Assembly (NCBI RefSeq): GCF_001305855.1
Contig: NZ_LIXZ01000011.1
Span: 18,873 to 63,618, forward strand
Origin: Rossellomorea vietnamensis
GTDB lineage: Bacteria; Bacillota; Bacilli; Bacillales; Bacillaceae_B
Length of the DNA: 44,746 nt
Direction: 5' to 3'
Under the pieces are notes generated by a model. The model was not told where the DNA came from, ran no database searches, and saw only the letters and a list, made by a program, of their open reading frames with translations. Position 1 is the stretch's first letter. Every line of letters starts with the position of its first letter. The position numbers were made by a program, and so were the translations under genes. This document shows positions 1 to 8,025 of this stretch, in pieces.

Positions 1-53
1 AAGTGTTTCTGTATTAATTTATCATATTTCCAATACATAATCAATAATAAATT

Positions 54-92
54 AAACCCTGCCCCCCTAATACTCATAGGGATGCAGGGTTT
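54..92. terminator. Probable bidirectional terminator
   Basis: AAACCCTGC (54-62) pairs perfectly with GCAGGGTTT (84-92), followed on the plus strand by TTTTTCTTTAT and on the minus strand by a weaker T-rich run. It closes the minus-strand operon ending at 157. Bases 1-53 are AT-rich and show no gene. Confidence 0.7.
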
Positions 93-156
93 TTCTTTAT
101 TAATATATGCCGGTCCCCTGTATGCAAACAGAGATCAATGTTGTTAATTACCGTTC

Positions 157-543
157 TTAAAAAACCCCATTCTCATTCAGGGATTCTTCCGGAATCGGTT
201 GACCTATGTCCCATAATTCTACGATTTTTCCATTTTCAAATCGAAAAATGTGTACAACCACTGCTCCGGGATCATCGGGATTCTGCCTGACATGTGAATG
301 AACCGCTACTGACTCTCCATCTTCCATCGCTCGTTTCACTTCGAATATCTTGTCAGGGTTTTTTGCAGCATTTTCTTCCATGGCTTGCATGAGGGATTCC
401 GCGTCACCTCGAAAATAGGGATTATGGTGTTGAAAATCATTTTCTGCGTAATTCTTGAACGCCCCCCTTACATCCCCCGATGCAATTCGTTCCAGAAACG
501 AAACGGCTATTTCTTTCTTAGTTATTCCCTGTGATTCAGACAT
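157..543 (-). CDS. SnoaL/NTF2-like family protein
   Basis: A 128-residue protein of the nuclear-transport-factor-2/SnoaL-like cone fold. Members act as small hydrolases, isomerases or ligand-binding proteins, and the substrate here cannot be told. Visible features are the N-terminal helix with FLERIASGDVRGAF, the HHNPYF segment typical of SnoaL-like proteins, and a C-terminal strand pattern VVHIFRFENGKIVELWDI that is very characteristic of the family. Length fits. The ATG at 543 has a good GGGAGG site 8 bases upstream. It lies 36 bp downstream of the metallopeptidase gene on the same strand and is probably the last gene of that operon. Cytoplasmic: no signal peptide. Confidence 0.8.
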   Translation of the reverse strand: MSESQGITKKEIAVSFLERIASGDVRGAFKNYAENDFQHHNPYFRGDAESLMQAMEENAAKNPDKIFEVKRAMEDGESVAVHSHVRQNPDDPGAVVVHIFRFENGKIVELWDIGQPIPEESLNENGVF

Positions 544-579
544 ATAGTATTCCTCCCTACCTGTTCATAATATTACTCT

Positions 580-1287
580 CTACACTGTCATCTTCCAACT
601 GGTACTTGCCAGCCATTTCTCTTTTTCTTTATAATCGGGTACAATCTTCCCAACCAGCCGCCAGAAAGAGCGATCGTGGTTCAGGTGTATCATATGGCAC
701 ATTTCATGGACAACCACATAATCGATGACATCCTGGGGCGCCATGGCCAATTTCCAGTTAAAGGTCAGCTGTCTTCTTCCATCGCATGTTCCCCACGTCT
801 TTTGACTATCCGAAATGCGTACCGAACGGGGCTTGATCTTGAAATGGTGCTGATGAAAAGAAATACTGCTCTCTACGATGGACTTGCACTTCTTGTAGTA
901 AAAACGTTTTAACGCCTGCTTTACCCGTTCGTCTTCAAGCTCACCCACCTGTATTTTCAGCGCATTCCCGTTGAAAGTAACAGAGTCTTTCGTGATGTCG
1001 GGGGTGTGAAGGACTTCAATGGGGTAGCTTCTTCCAAGATACAGGAAAGGCTCACCATGCTGGTAGGACTTCACCTGTGGGCCATTCAGTCGTTCCTTCT
1101 TTTCTTTCGATTTCTGAAGAATCCCACCCCAGTGATGCTCAAGCAACCGAATGACAGATTCTTCATCCGTCCCTTTAGGTGCTTGGACTTCAATATTTCC
1201 ATAGCCATCCAGAAAAATGCCGATGGATTTACGGTTTTTATATTTAAGCTCAAATTGAATCGTTTCACCTGAATACGTATGATTCAT
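580..1287 (-). CDS. YgjP-type zinc metallopeptidase (M48/SprT-like, DUF45)
   Basis: A 235-residue protein of the YgjP family of minigluzincin-like metal-dependent hydrolases. The zinc site is visible near the C terminus: HEMCH at residues 194-198 and a third ligand in HLNHD (His204), followed by SFW. Family members also have the upstream WGTCDGRRQLTFNWKL strand, seen at about 165-180. The family is intracellular; peptidase activity is assumed from the fold, and an E. coli relative has been reported to act on nucleotides, so the substrate is open. It starts 4 bp after the stop of the DUF1456 gene, with a weak SD (TAGGAA) overlapping that stop, so translation is probably coupled. Confidence 0.85.
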   Translation of the reverse strand: MNHTYSGETIQFELKYKNRKSIGIFLDGYGNIEVQAPKGTDEESVIRLLEHHWGGILQKSKEKKERLNGPQVKSYQHGEPFLYLGRSYPIEVLHTPDITKDSVTFNGNALKIQVGELEDERVKQALKRFYYKKCKSIVESSISFHQHHFKIKPRSVRISDSQKTWGTCDGRRQLTFNWKLAMAPQDVIDYVVVHEMCHMIHLNHDRSFWRLVGKIVPDYKEKEKWLASTSWKMTV

Positions 1288-1290
1288 TTC

Positions 1291-1800
1291 CTAATCCCTA
1301 TATCGGATGGCCAGTCCCTTTAAGAAGTTCCGCGCGTAACGATCGCCGCAAATCCGGTAATTTTTATGGCCTTCTCTTCGTAATATTGCACCCAATTCAC
1401 CTTTTGTGATATGAACGTCAGCTAATTCAAGGATTTCAATCATATCCTCACTTGTTAAGGAGAGCGCAATCTTAACTTTCTTTAAAAGAAGATTATTCAC
1501 ATGTTCATACGTTATCTCCGGTCTGTCCGTCTGTCCAGGCTTTGGTTCCTGCTTCCCTCTTTTGAATGTGATAAATCCATTTAAAAAGGATTCGAACATC
1601 TCATCGTCACAAGGTATGTAATTTTCCTCTTCAATCATATCCTCTTCTAATTCTTCATCCATTGACTTCGTGAGCACTTTCAGCACTTCATCTTTAGATA
1701 ATTCAATTCCACCGAGCTTGAAAATGTCTACCATTTCTGTATTTTTAAGGTCGAGAGCGTACCTCAACCGAATTAAGATATCGTTATTATCAATATTCAT
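1291..1800 (-). CDS. DUF1456 family (YehS-like) protein
   Basis: A 169-residue protein made of two copies of the DUF1456 module. Copy one (about residues 7-45) reads ILIRLRYALDLKNTEMVDIF and ends LSKDEVLKVL. Copy two (about 104-165) reads LLLKKVKIALSLTSEDMIEIL and ends GDRYARNFLKGL. An acidic linker EELEEDMIEEE joins them. Function is unknown in the family; a nucleic-acid or protein-interaction role is only inference from the helical repeats. ATG at 1800 with AGGAGG 7 bases upstream. First gene of an apparent operon with the metallopeptidase and the NTF2-like gene. Confidence 0.85.
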   Translation of the reverse strand: MNIDNNDILIRLRYALDLKNTEMVDIFKLGGIELSKDEVLKVLTKSMDEELEEDMIEEENYIPCDDEMFESFLNGFITFKRGKQEPKPGQTDRPEITYEHVNNLLLKKVKIALSLTSEDMIEILELADVHITKGELGAILRREGHKNYRICGDRYARNFLKGLAIRYRD

Positions 1801-1920
1801 CCCTATGCCTCCTGAGAATTTACATGTACTAATTCATTAGCTTACCATTTTAACGATATAAAAAGAAGCTAGCATTCTAAGATGCTTACTGACTTTTTCA
1901 TTCATTAAGAACAAAATGAA

Positions 1921-1948
1921 AGGTCCGTCCCTCGAAGAGAACAGACCT
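1921..1948 (-). terminator. Terminator after HAD phosphatase gene
   Basis: Read on the minus strand, AGGTCTGT pairs with ACGGACCT (one G-U) around a tetraloop-like TTCG centre, followed by TTTCATTTTG. The half-arm GGTCCGTCCCTC recurs in the terminator at 6543-6579. Confidence 0.65.
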
Positions 1949-1953
1949 TACGT

Positions 1954-2571
1954 CTAAAAAATGTTCAGTAATTCATCAAATGATTGAATCATATAATCAT
2001 AGGATTCTACTTTTCCAAAACCATACGATGCATATACAAACGGGAGGCCTGCTTCTTTGGCTGCTTTATGATCCCCTTCTGTATCTCCAATATAGACAGG
2101 TTCCTTCAATTGATTTCGCTCGATGATAAGTTTAATATTTTCCCCTTTTGATTGACCTGTCCTTCCTGGATTCTCATAATCGATGAAATGCCTGTCCAGT
2201 TCATGATACTCATAGAATGCTTCGATATAACCGTCCTGACAGTTGCTGACGATGAATAGTTTGTACTTCTCCGAAAGCTTCTCAAGGACTTTCTCTACAT
2301 GGTCATATAATTGACCGCCGTTTTTACTCAGATGGGGAATTTCACGTCGGGAAAGGTCTTTCAATAATTGTTCCCTTTCCTCTTCATTCAATTCCGGGAA
2401 CAGCTCTTTACCAATTTCCTTCATTTGAAGCCCCATGGTTCCTTCCAAGTGCTTTCTGGTGATCCCATGCTCCAGCCGCTTATGATCTATGATAGTCTCA
2501 TTCCATGCTTCTAGTACCGATTCGATAGGGTCCCACAAGGTACCATCGAGGTCAAAGATGATGCTGTCCAT
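1954..2571 (-). CDS. HAD family phosphatase (subclass IA)
   Basis: A 205-residue haloacid-dehalogenase superfamily hydrolase, phosphoglycolate-phosphatase-like. Motif I is FDLDGTLWD with nucleophile Asp7 and acid/base Asp9. Motif II is the strand FIVSNC near residue 110. Motif III lysine is in GQSKGENI. Motif IV is VYIGDTEGDHKAA, which binds Mg2+. The cap domain lies between motifs I and II, as in subclass IA. The family dephosphorylates small phosphorylated metabolites; substrate unknown. ATG at 2571 has GGAGG 8-9 bases upstream. It follows the signal peptidase gene by 85 bp on the same strand. Confidence 0.85.
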   Translation of the reverse strand: MDSIIFDLDGTLWDPIESVLEAWNETIIDHKRLEHGITRKHLEGTMGLQMKEIGKELFPELNEEEREQLLKDLSRREIPHLSKNGGQLYDHVEKVLEKLSEKYKLFIVSNCQDGYIEAFYEYHELDRHFIDYENPGRTGQSKGENIKLIIERNQLKEPVYIGDTEGDHKAAKEAGLPFVYASYGFGKVESYDYMIQSFDELLNIF

Positions 2572-2656
2572 ATTTCCATCCTCCAGACTCTTTGTATTTG
2601 CTGTTTTTTCGAGATTTGAAAATTCCCCACTAGATAATGATCGCCACTTCTCTCAT

Positions 2657-3199
2657 CTAATTATGAATGATCTTCATCTCCTTGACCGGCCAATACACTA
2701 TATTCGTCGTTCCCACTACTTTATTGATCGGGATCGAGCCGATCAGACGACTATCCTTACTGAATCTCCTGTTATCACCCATGACGAATAATTCACCTTC
2801 AGGAACCGTGAGTTGTTTTAACGGGGTATCCTGTAAAGTGAAATCAGGGGTTAACGCCCCTACCGTCACTTCCTTTTGCTCATCGAGGTAAGGCTCATCA
2901 TAGGCTTCACCATTTATGTATAACGTATCGTTTTTGTATTCAATCTTATCACCAGGCAGCCCGATTACGCGTTTAATATAATCTTCTGTTTCGGTTGCGT
3001 GGAATACGATAATATCAAACCGCTCAGGTTCATCCATTTTATTTACGATCATGCGGTCATGATCCAGTAAAGTCGTATTCATCGAAGCTCCTTCAACCAC
3101 AATGGGTATCACGATAAAGGAACGAATAATGATTGCTAATGCTATCCCAATTATCAAAGGTTGTGCCCATCCCATAATCTTTTTGCTTTTATTCACCAA
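2657..3199 (-). CDS. lepB: Signal peptidase I
   Basis: A 180-residue Gram-positive type I signal peptidase (SipS/SipT-like) that removes signal peptides from exported proteins at the outer face of the membrane. One N-terminal transmembrane segment lies at about 11-32. The catalytic Ser39 is in EGASMNTTL and the Lys76 general base is in DYIKRVIGLPGD. Box E reads MGDNRRFSKDSR at 140-151. The residues after the catalytic SM are NTT rather than the usual xPT, so a conserved proline is missing. The start could be TTG at 3199 or GTG at 3196; GGAGG lies 6 or 9 bases upstream respectively. Length is typical for the short P-type enzymes of Bacillus. Confidence 0.92.
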   Translation of the reverse strand: MVNKSKKIMGWAQPLIIGIALAIIIRSFIVIPIVVEGASMNTTLLDHDRMIVNKMDEPERFDIIVFHATETEDYIKRVIGLPGDKIEYKNDTLYINGEAYDEPYLDEQKEVTVGALTPDFTLQDTPLKQLTVPEGELFVMGDNRRFSKDSRLIGSIPINKVVGTTNIVYWPVKEMKIIHN

Positions 3200-3300
3200 T
3201 CGATTCCTCCTCTCACTTGCAAACTCTTATTCTATTTATACTCACTGGTTAATGTTAACATATAAATCCTGTAAGTTCGTATAAAATTAATAGCCTTTAT

Positions 3301-3331
3301 AAGGATGCCGAATCTATCCGATTCCACATCC
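3301..3331. terminator. Hairpin after the dsdA operon
   Basis: GGATG-GAATC and GATTC-CATCC form an interrupted stem. The T-run (TTTTTATTT) follows on the plus strand, and the minus side, where it is needed, is only weakly T-rich. A terminator role is likely but not certain. Confidence 0.45.
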
Positions 3332-3348
3332 TTTTTATTTCGGTACGT

Positions 3349-4344
3349 TTAATAACTGCTATGCATTTCCTCTGCAGCGATTGCGTCAGCCTTGGTTGCA
3401 TGAACCGTTCCCCGGGGATGTTGTGGAGGTGCATATATCGAGTACAACTTGATAGGAGTATTTCCAGTATTGATGACGTTGTGCCATGTGCCTGCAGGAA
3501 TCATAATGGCAAAATCCTGCTTTACCTCTTTCTCATAGGTTAAGTTATCCTGCCGATCACCCATTCGCACAATTCCTTCTCCTTGTTCGAGGCGGAGGAA
3601 TTGATCAATGTTCGGATGAATTTCCAAGCCGATGTCTTCGCCGGGATTAATGCTCATAAGCGTTACCTGCAAATGTTCACCTGTCCATATAGCTGTGCGG
3701 AACGTGTCATTATCAACCGTCACCTCATCAATATTCACGGAATACGGTGATGGCCCAAAATCCTTTGACATCATCCGGTTGCCCTCTGCTGCACCTAACA
3801 CACTTAATTTTCCAGCATGCTCCCACTCATCTCTGCATGTATTCACGAGGACCTCGTAGACCGCGGAATGCTGAGCCTGCATGCTGCAAATCCGATATAA
3901 GTCATAATCTGCAAGCTCCGTTTCATATCCTCGTTGCAGTCCATCCCGATATGATTGAAAAGGAAACCTTTCTACTTGGTAAGAAGGCTGGGTATCGGTG
4001 AGGGAGGTGTATAAATTTGTTAACTCCCACCAATGCCGCTCTTCGTCTTCCTTCATACCCATAAGATGTTGACGTTCCTCATTATTTGGCGCGACTTCAG
4101 CCAATCGATCATATAAATCTGCAGTTGATGCCTTTCTGCTTATACCGTGAAGCAGGGTATTCACTAAGTGCTGAGAATTACCTTCACTTCTTGGGGCAGC
4201 GTTTATATAGGTTTGTGGATAAAATGAATACGTCGTCGGCACATTGTACATCCTGATCATTCCCTTCTGCTTTTTACCACGATATCTTATGCGTGGTTTC
4301 AGAAGGTGTGCATCTACCCAGTTCCACTTTATCCCGGGATTCAT
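3349..4344 (-). CDS. Ferritin-like domain fused to a cupin domain
   Basis: A two-domain protein of up to 331 residues. The N-terminal half is a ferritin/rubrerythrin-like four-helix bundle with ExxH-type metal motifs: EDEERHWWELTNLY, then YETELADYDLYR and CRDEWEHAGKL. The C-terminal half (about 205-310) is a cupin, with motif 1 GLEIHPNIDQFLRLEQGEG and motif 2 PAGTWHNVINTGNTPIKL. Each domain could bind a metal; iron or manganese storage or oxidation is inference. Its ATG at 4344 overlaps the D-serine dehydratase stop as ATGA, but a second ATG at 4260 (MIRMYNVP) gives a more family-like N terminus; neither has an ideal SD. Coupling to dsdA is the striking point of context. Confidence 0.75.
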   Translation of the reverse strand: MNPGIKWNWVDAHLLKPRIRYRGKKQKGMIRMYNVPTTYSFYPQTYINAAPRSEGNSQHLVNTLLHGISRKASTADLYDRLAEVAPNNEERQHLMGMKEDEERHWWELTNLYTSLTDTQPSYQVERFPFQSYRDGLQRGYETELADYDLYRICSMQAQHSAVYEVLVNTCRDEWEHAGKLSVLGAAEGNRMMSKDFGPSPYSVNIDEVTVDNDTFRTAIWTGEHLQVTLMSINPGEDIGLEIHPNIDQFLRLEQGEGIVRMGDRQDNLTYEKEVKQDFAIMIPAGTWHNVINTGNTPIKLYSIYAPPQHPRGTVHATKADAIAAEEMHSSY

Positions 4345-5645
4345 TCACCCAAATAACTTTTCCCTTTTTTCACGTACTCTTCCGTGATGGAATCGGGCAC
4401 TAGATTTCCTCCAGTTGCCCATACTACATGAGTAGCATGAGTTAAATCCACTTGGATAGAGGCAAGGTGTTTCTGAAGATCCGGCAGAATTGGTCCAAGC
4501 ATCCCCGCTACTGCCGAAGGCTCAAGGAAGATGGACTCTGACTGATATAGGAGGGCAAGCATTTTGAATAGATTCTTATCGCTTACCGTATATACCCCGT
4601 TTACCAGCTCATTAATCATTCTACCTGCAAGGGCAGAGGGTCTGCCAACTGCCAAACCATCCGCTTCCGTTTGATTGTTCAATCCGATGTCCTGCACGGA
4701 AATCCCCTCATGCTTACCTGAAGCAAGTCCAAGGAGCACACAAGGGGAATTTACAGGTTCTGCAAAGTAACAATGAACATGTTCGCCGAATACATGCTTC
4801 AAACCATATGTAACCCCACCTGGACCGCCCCCCACTCCACACGGCAAGTAAACAATCAACGGGTGATCATGATCTACTTTTATCCCTTCTTCTTCAAATT
4901 GTTTCCTCAGCCTGAGAGCCGCAACTGCATAACCCATGAATAAATCCTTTGAATTTTCATCATCAATGAAGAAACAGTCTGCATCCAACATGCACTGTTT
5001 CCTGCCTTCAGCAACAGCATGGGAGAAATCCTGTGCATGTTCTTCCACTTTGACTCCCTTCTCTCTCAGAAGTTCCTTTTTCCATCTCTTCGCATCCCGG
5101 GACATATGTACAGTAACCTTGAAACCAAGTGCCGCCCCCATTATCCCTATGCTTAAGCCAAGGTTTCCCGTGGAGCCGACAGCGATGGAGTACTGTGAAA
5201 AGAGTTTCTTGAAACGGCTCGTTGCCAACACCGAATAGTCATCCGTCTCTCGGATCCAATTCTGTTTCAAAGCAACCGTTTCGGCAATCTTCAATACTTC
5301 ATAAATGCCTCCCCTTGCTTTGATCGACCCTGCAATCGGAAGTTCATTATCACACTTAAGGAGCAACTGACCTTGTATCGGGGATTGAGCATCATCCTGA
5401 AGGGCAGTTTGCATGTTTTTCAGACGTTTGATGGGTGACTCTATGATTCCGTTCTCCGTTTCAGGAAAGACCCTATTTATATAGGGAGCAAAACGGGTCA
5501 GCCGCTGCTCCGCTTCAACGATCTCCTGAATGCCATCCCCAGTAATATGATCGGATGCTATCAAAGGGTTGATCCATAACGTTTCTTTTTGCGACTGCAA
5601 ATCCGATAATAGTGTCGGACCCATGCCATGTAGATTTTGAGACAA
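4341..5645 (-). CDS. dsdA: D-serine ammonia-lyase (D-serine dehydratase)
   Basis: PLP-dependent enzyme converting D-serine to pyruvate and ammonia, in the cytoplasm. The PLP lysine lies in AGSIKARGG (about Lys109), the phosphate-binding glycine loop is CGVGGGPGG, and the substrate loop includes GSTGNLGLSIG. Length of about 434 residues matches DsdA. An open frame extends upstream to 5696, but TTG at 5645 is preceded by AGGGGGG 7 bases away and yields the usual N terminus, so I use it. The stop overlaps the start of the ferritin-cupin gene (ATGA). The gene is divergent from the YcsI-type gene. There is no adjacent DsdC-type LysR regulator. Confidence 0.92.
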   Translation of the reverse strand: MSQNLHGMGPTLLSDLQSQKETLWINPLIASDHITGDGIQEIVEAEQRLTRFAPYINRVFPETENGIIESPIKRLKNMQTALQDDAQSPIQGQLLLKCDNELPIAGSIKARGGIYEVLKIAETVALKQNWIRETDDYSVLATSRFKKLFSQYSIAVGSTGNLGLSIGIMGAALGFKVTVHMSRDAKRWKKELLREKGVKVEEHAQDFSHAVAEGRKQCMLDADCFFIDDENSKDLFMGYAVAALRLRKQFEEEGIKVDHDHPLIVYLPCGVGGGPGGVTYGLKHVFGEHVHCYFAEPVNSPCVLLGLASGKHEGISVQDIGLNNQTEADGLAVGRPSALAGRMINELVNGVYTVSDKNLFKMLALLYQSESIFLEPSAVAGMLGPILPDLQKHLASIQVDLTHATHVVWATGGNLVPDSITEEYVKKGKSYLGE

Positions 5646-5675
5646 ATTCGATTCCCCCCTTAACTGAAATGGTTG

Positions 5676-5705
5676 TTTACTGATAACGTAGCACAAATAT
5701 ATGAT
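5676..5705 (+). promoter_or_regulatory. Candidate sigma-A promoter for ycsI
   Basis: TTTACT (5676-5681), an 18-base spacer and TATGAT (5700-5705), about 58 bases before the ycsI start and inside the dsdA/ycsI divergent region. I did not find an equally good promoter for dsdA on the other strand. Confidence 0.4.
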
Positions 5706-5762
5706 AAAATGGATACCAATCTTCAGATAATTAAAATTTCATTTAAAGGAGAGCCGGTTTCC

Positions 5763-6539
5763 ATGATACCTTCAGAACTAAGAGCGAGCATCAGAAGAGG
5801 AAAACACCAAACTCACACTTCAGGGATATGCCAGGATTATGTACAAGCCAACCTGGTTGTTCTCCCTAAGGAATATGCCTTTGACTTTTTATTATTCACC
5901 ACTCGTAATCCAAAATCCTGTCCGATTGTCGAAGTGCTGGAACCAGGGCAATTTCAATCCAGGTATGCCAAAAATTCAGACATCCGCACTGACATCCCTT
6001 TATACCACGTGTATGAAGATGGACAACTAGTTGGTAAGAAGCAGCGGATTGATGAAGTTTGGAGGGATGATTTTGTCAGCTTTCTCATTGGATGCAGTTT
6101 CACATTCGAGAGTCAGCTCATCAAGGGGGACATTCCTCTCCGTCATATAGAAGAAAATAAAAACGTAGCAATGTATAAGACCAATATCCAGACAGAAAAA
6201 GCCGGCGTATTCGATGGGCCGATGGTCGTTTCCATGAGACCAATACCAGATTCACTCGTACAAAAAGCAACAGATATAACTGCCCTTTTCCCAAAAATGC
6301 ACGGTGCTCCTGTTCATATTGGTTATCCTGCTGAGATCGGCATTTCTGATATCACTAAACCTGATTACGGTGACTTTGTTGGTATCAGGGAGGGAGAAAC
6401 CCCAATGTTCTGGGCATGCGGGGTTACCCCTCAAGCTGTGGCCCTACATGCGAAAATCCCCTACATGCTAACCCATTCCCCTGGCTGTATGTTCGTTACC
6501 GATTGGAAAAACGAAGAGTATCTGCAAGAAGGAAAATAA
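5763..6539 (+). CDS. ycsI: YcsI/DUF1445 family putative hydro-lyase (D-glutamate cyclase-like)
   Basis: A 258-residue DUF1445 protein. Family-typical segments are PSELRASIRRG at the N terminus, TRNPKSCPIVEVLEPG, FLIGCSFTFESQL, and the C-terminal FWACGVTPQ followed by THSPGCMFVTDW. B. subtilis YcsI is almost the same length, and the DUF1445 domain also occurs in mammalian D-glutamate cyclase, which interconverts D-glutamate and 5-oxo-D-proline. The reaction in bacteria is not settled. An upstream in-frame ATG at 5673 exists, but 5763 follows AAAGGAG at 11 bases and gives the family length. It is divergent from D-serine dehydratase, suggesting a D-amino-acid theme, and the usual ycsF/kipIA neighbours are absent. 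Confidence 0.85.
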   Translation: MIPSELRASIRRGKHQTHTSGICQDYVQANLVVLPKEYAFDFLLFTTRNPKSCPIVEVLEPGQFQSRYAKNSDIRTDIPLYHVYEDGQLVGKKQRIDEVWRDDFVSFLIGCSFTFESQLIKGDIPLRHIEENKNVAMYKTNIQTEKAGVFDGPMVVSMRPIPDSLVQKATDITALFPKMHGAPVHIGYPAEIGISDITKPDYGDFVGIREGETPMFWACGVTPQAVALHAKIPYMLTHSPGCMFVTDWKNEEYLQEGK

Positions 6540-6542
6540 AAT

Positions 6543-6579
6543 GAGGGACGGACCTAGCAATTTGCCAGGTCCGTCCCTC
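6543..6579. terminator. Bidirectional terminator between convergent genes
   Basis: A perfect 13-bp stem (GAGGGACGGACCT at 6543-6555, AGGTCCGTCCCTC at 6567-6579) with an 11-base loop and T-rich flanks on both strands. It separates ycsI from the convergent DHA2 exporter. Confidence 0.9.
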
Positions 6580-6587
6580 TATTTTCA

Positions 6588-8003
6588 TTATGCATTGCTT
6601 TTAACCCTTGCAGGTCGACCGCTTTTTACAAAAAAGGAGAGCGCCAGTCCAGCAATGGCCGTAATGCCGGCCACGATGAATGAGACGTTGACTCCATGGA
6701 TCATCCCTTCAAGTCCACGGCTTGGATCTGCACTCGTTGTCATAACAGTGACAAGAAGTGCTGTTCCAACGGCACCGGAGACTTGTCTCATCGTGTTGTT
6801 CATGGCTGTTCCGTGTGGTATCAGACTCCTGTCCAACTGATTCAGCCCGGCAGTTGTTACCGGCATCATTACCATGGCAACCCCGAACATCCTGGCGGCA
6901 TTGACTGTTGCCAGATACGCAAACGATGTGTCAGCCGATAAATTTGTAAACATAAATGTCGTGATCGTAAGGATGGATAACCCGATGATGGCAAGCCAAC
7001 GGGCTCCGAATTTATCAAAGATCCTCCCTGTAATAGGGTTCATCAACCCCATCAAGAGTGCCCCGGGCAGGAGCATAAGTCCTGATTCAAAGGCTGAGAA
7101 TCCCAGCATATTCTGCATAAGAAGAGGAAGTACAGTGGCCGCACCGATCATCGCGATAAACACAACCATTCCAAGAACTGTCGTTAGCGTGAACATCTTG
7201 TTTTTGAATACGCGGAATTCAAGAATTGGCTGCTTCAACTTAAATTGTCTTGTGATGAACCAGAAGAGGGTGATGCTTCCCACAATCATTGAGATAATCA
7301 CCTGAACGCTTCCCCATCCTTGACTTCCTGCGATACTGAAGCCATACAATAATCCCCCAAATCCAAGGGATGAAAGGATGATGGAAAGGACATCGAGTTT
7401 CGGATACGTTTGTTTGGTCACATTCTTTAAAATGTAATATGCAACGATAAAATCGATGATGACAATCGGCAAAATCACATAGAACAAGCTTCTCCAAGGG
7501 AATTGTTCAACCAACCATCCTGAAAGTGTAGGTCCGATTGCCGGCGCGAACGAAATGACAAGACCGAACATCCCCATTGCCGCTCCCCTTTTCTCAACAG
7601 GATAAATGAGAAATAGAATGGTTTGCATGAGGGGCATAATGATACCCGCCCCCGACGCCTGAATGATTCTTCCGACCATTAAGAACCCGAAGTTAGGTGC
7701 AATGGCACAGATGAGCGTCCCTCCGGCAAACAGGCCCATGGCACTCAGAAACAAAGCCCGGGTCGTGAATCGTTCAATCAGGAATGCCGTAATGGGTATC
7801 ATCACCCCGTTTACGAGCATAAAGATCGACGTCAGCCATTGGGCGGTACTCGCATCAAGATTTAGATCTGTCATAATATGAGGGAGAGCCGTCCCAAGCA
7901 ATGTTTGATTCAGGATGGCAGCAAAGGCCCCAGATATGAGGACTATAAGCAGGGGTGTTTTATTAAAGGTTTCGGATTGGGTATTTTCTTCTCTGTTTTT
8001 CAT
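6588..8003 (-). CDS. DHA2-family MFS multidrug exporter (LmrB/EmrB-like)
   Basis: A 471-residue, 14-transmembrane major facilitator of the DHA2 drug:H+ antiporter family. The first helix contains ISGAFAAILNQTLLGTALPHI. Motif A is seen as ERFTTRALF, and the antiporter motif C as FGLVISFAPAIGPTLSGW at about residue 150. The C-terminal half has GLNQLDRSLIPHGTAMNNT, conserved in LmrB-type pumps. Substrates probably include amphipathic drugs, but this is not visible in sequence. GGGAG lies 6-7 bases before ATG 8003. It is 22 bp downstream of, and co-transcribed with, a TetR regulator, an lmrA-lmrB-like arrangement. A paralogue lies at 24567-26006. Confidence 0.88.
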   Translation of the reverse strand: MKNREENTQSETFNKTPLLIVLISGAFAAILNQTLLGTALPHIMTDLNLDASTAQWLTSIFMLVNGVMIPITAFLIERFTTRALFLSAMGLFAGGTLICAIAPNFGFLMVGRIIQASGAGIIMPLMQTILFLIYPVEKRGAAMGMFGLVISFAPAIGPTLSGWLVEQFPWRSLFYVILPIVIIDFIVAYYILKNVTKQTYPKLDVLSIILSSLGFGGLLYGFSIAGSQGWGSVQVIISMIVGSITLFWFITRQFKLKQPILEFRVFKNKMFTLTTVLGMVVFIAMIGAATVLPLLMQNMLGFSAFESGLMLLPGALLMGLMNPITGRIFDKFGARWLAIIGLSILTITTFMFTNLSADTSFAYLATVNAARMFGVAMVMMPVTTAGLNQLDRSLIPHGTAMNNTMRQVSGAVGTALLVTVMTTSADPSRGLEGMIHGVNVSFIVAGITAIAGLALSFFVKSGRPARVKSNA

Positions 8004-8025
8004 GTTCTCCCTTCTTTCTATTCAA

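Noticed and set aside
3349..4344. Start of the ferritin-cupin protein fixed at 4344
   Set aside because: The overlap with dsdA favours it, but the first 28 residues look unlike the family and the SD is weak; ATG 4260 remains possible, so the start is left open.
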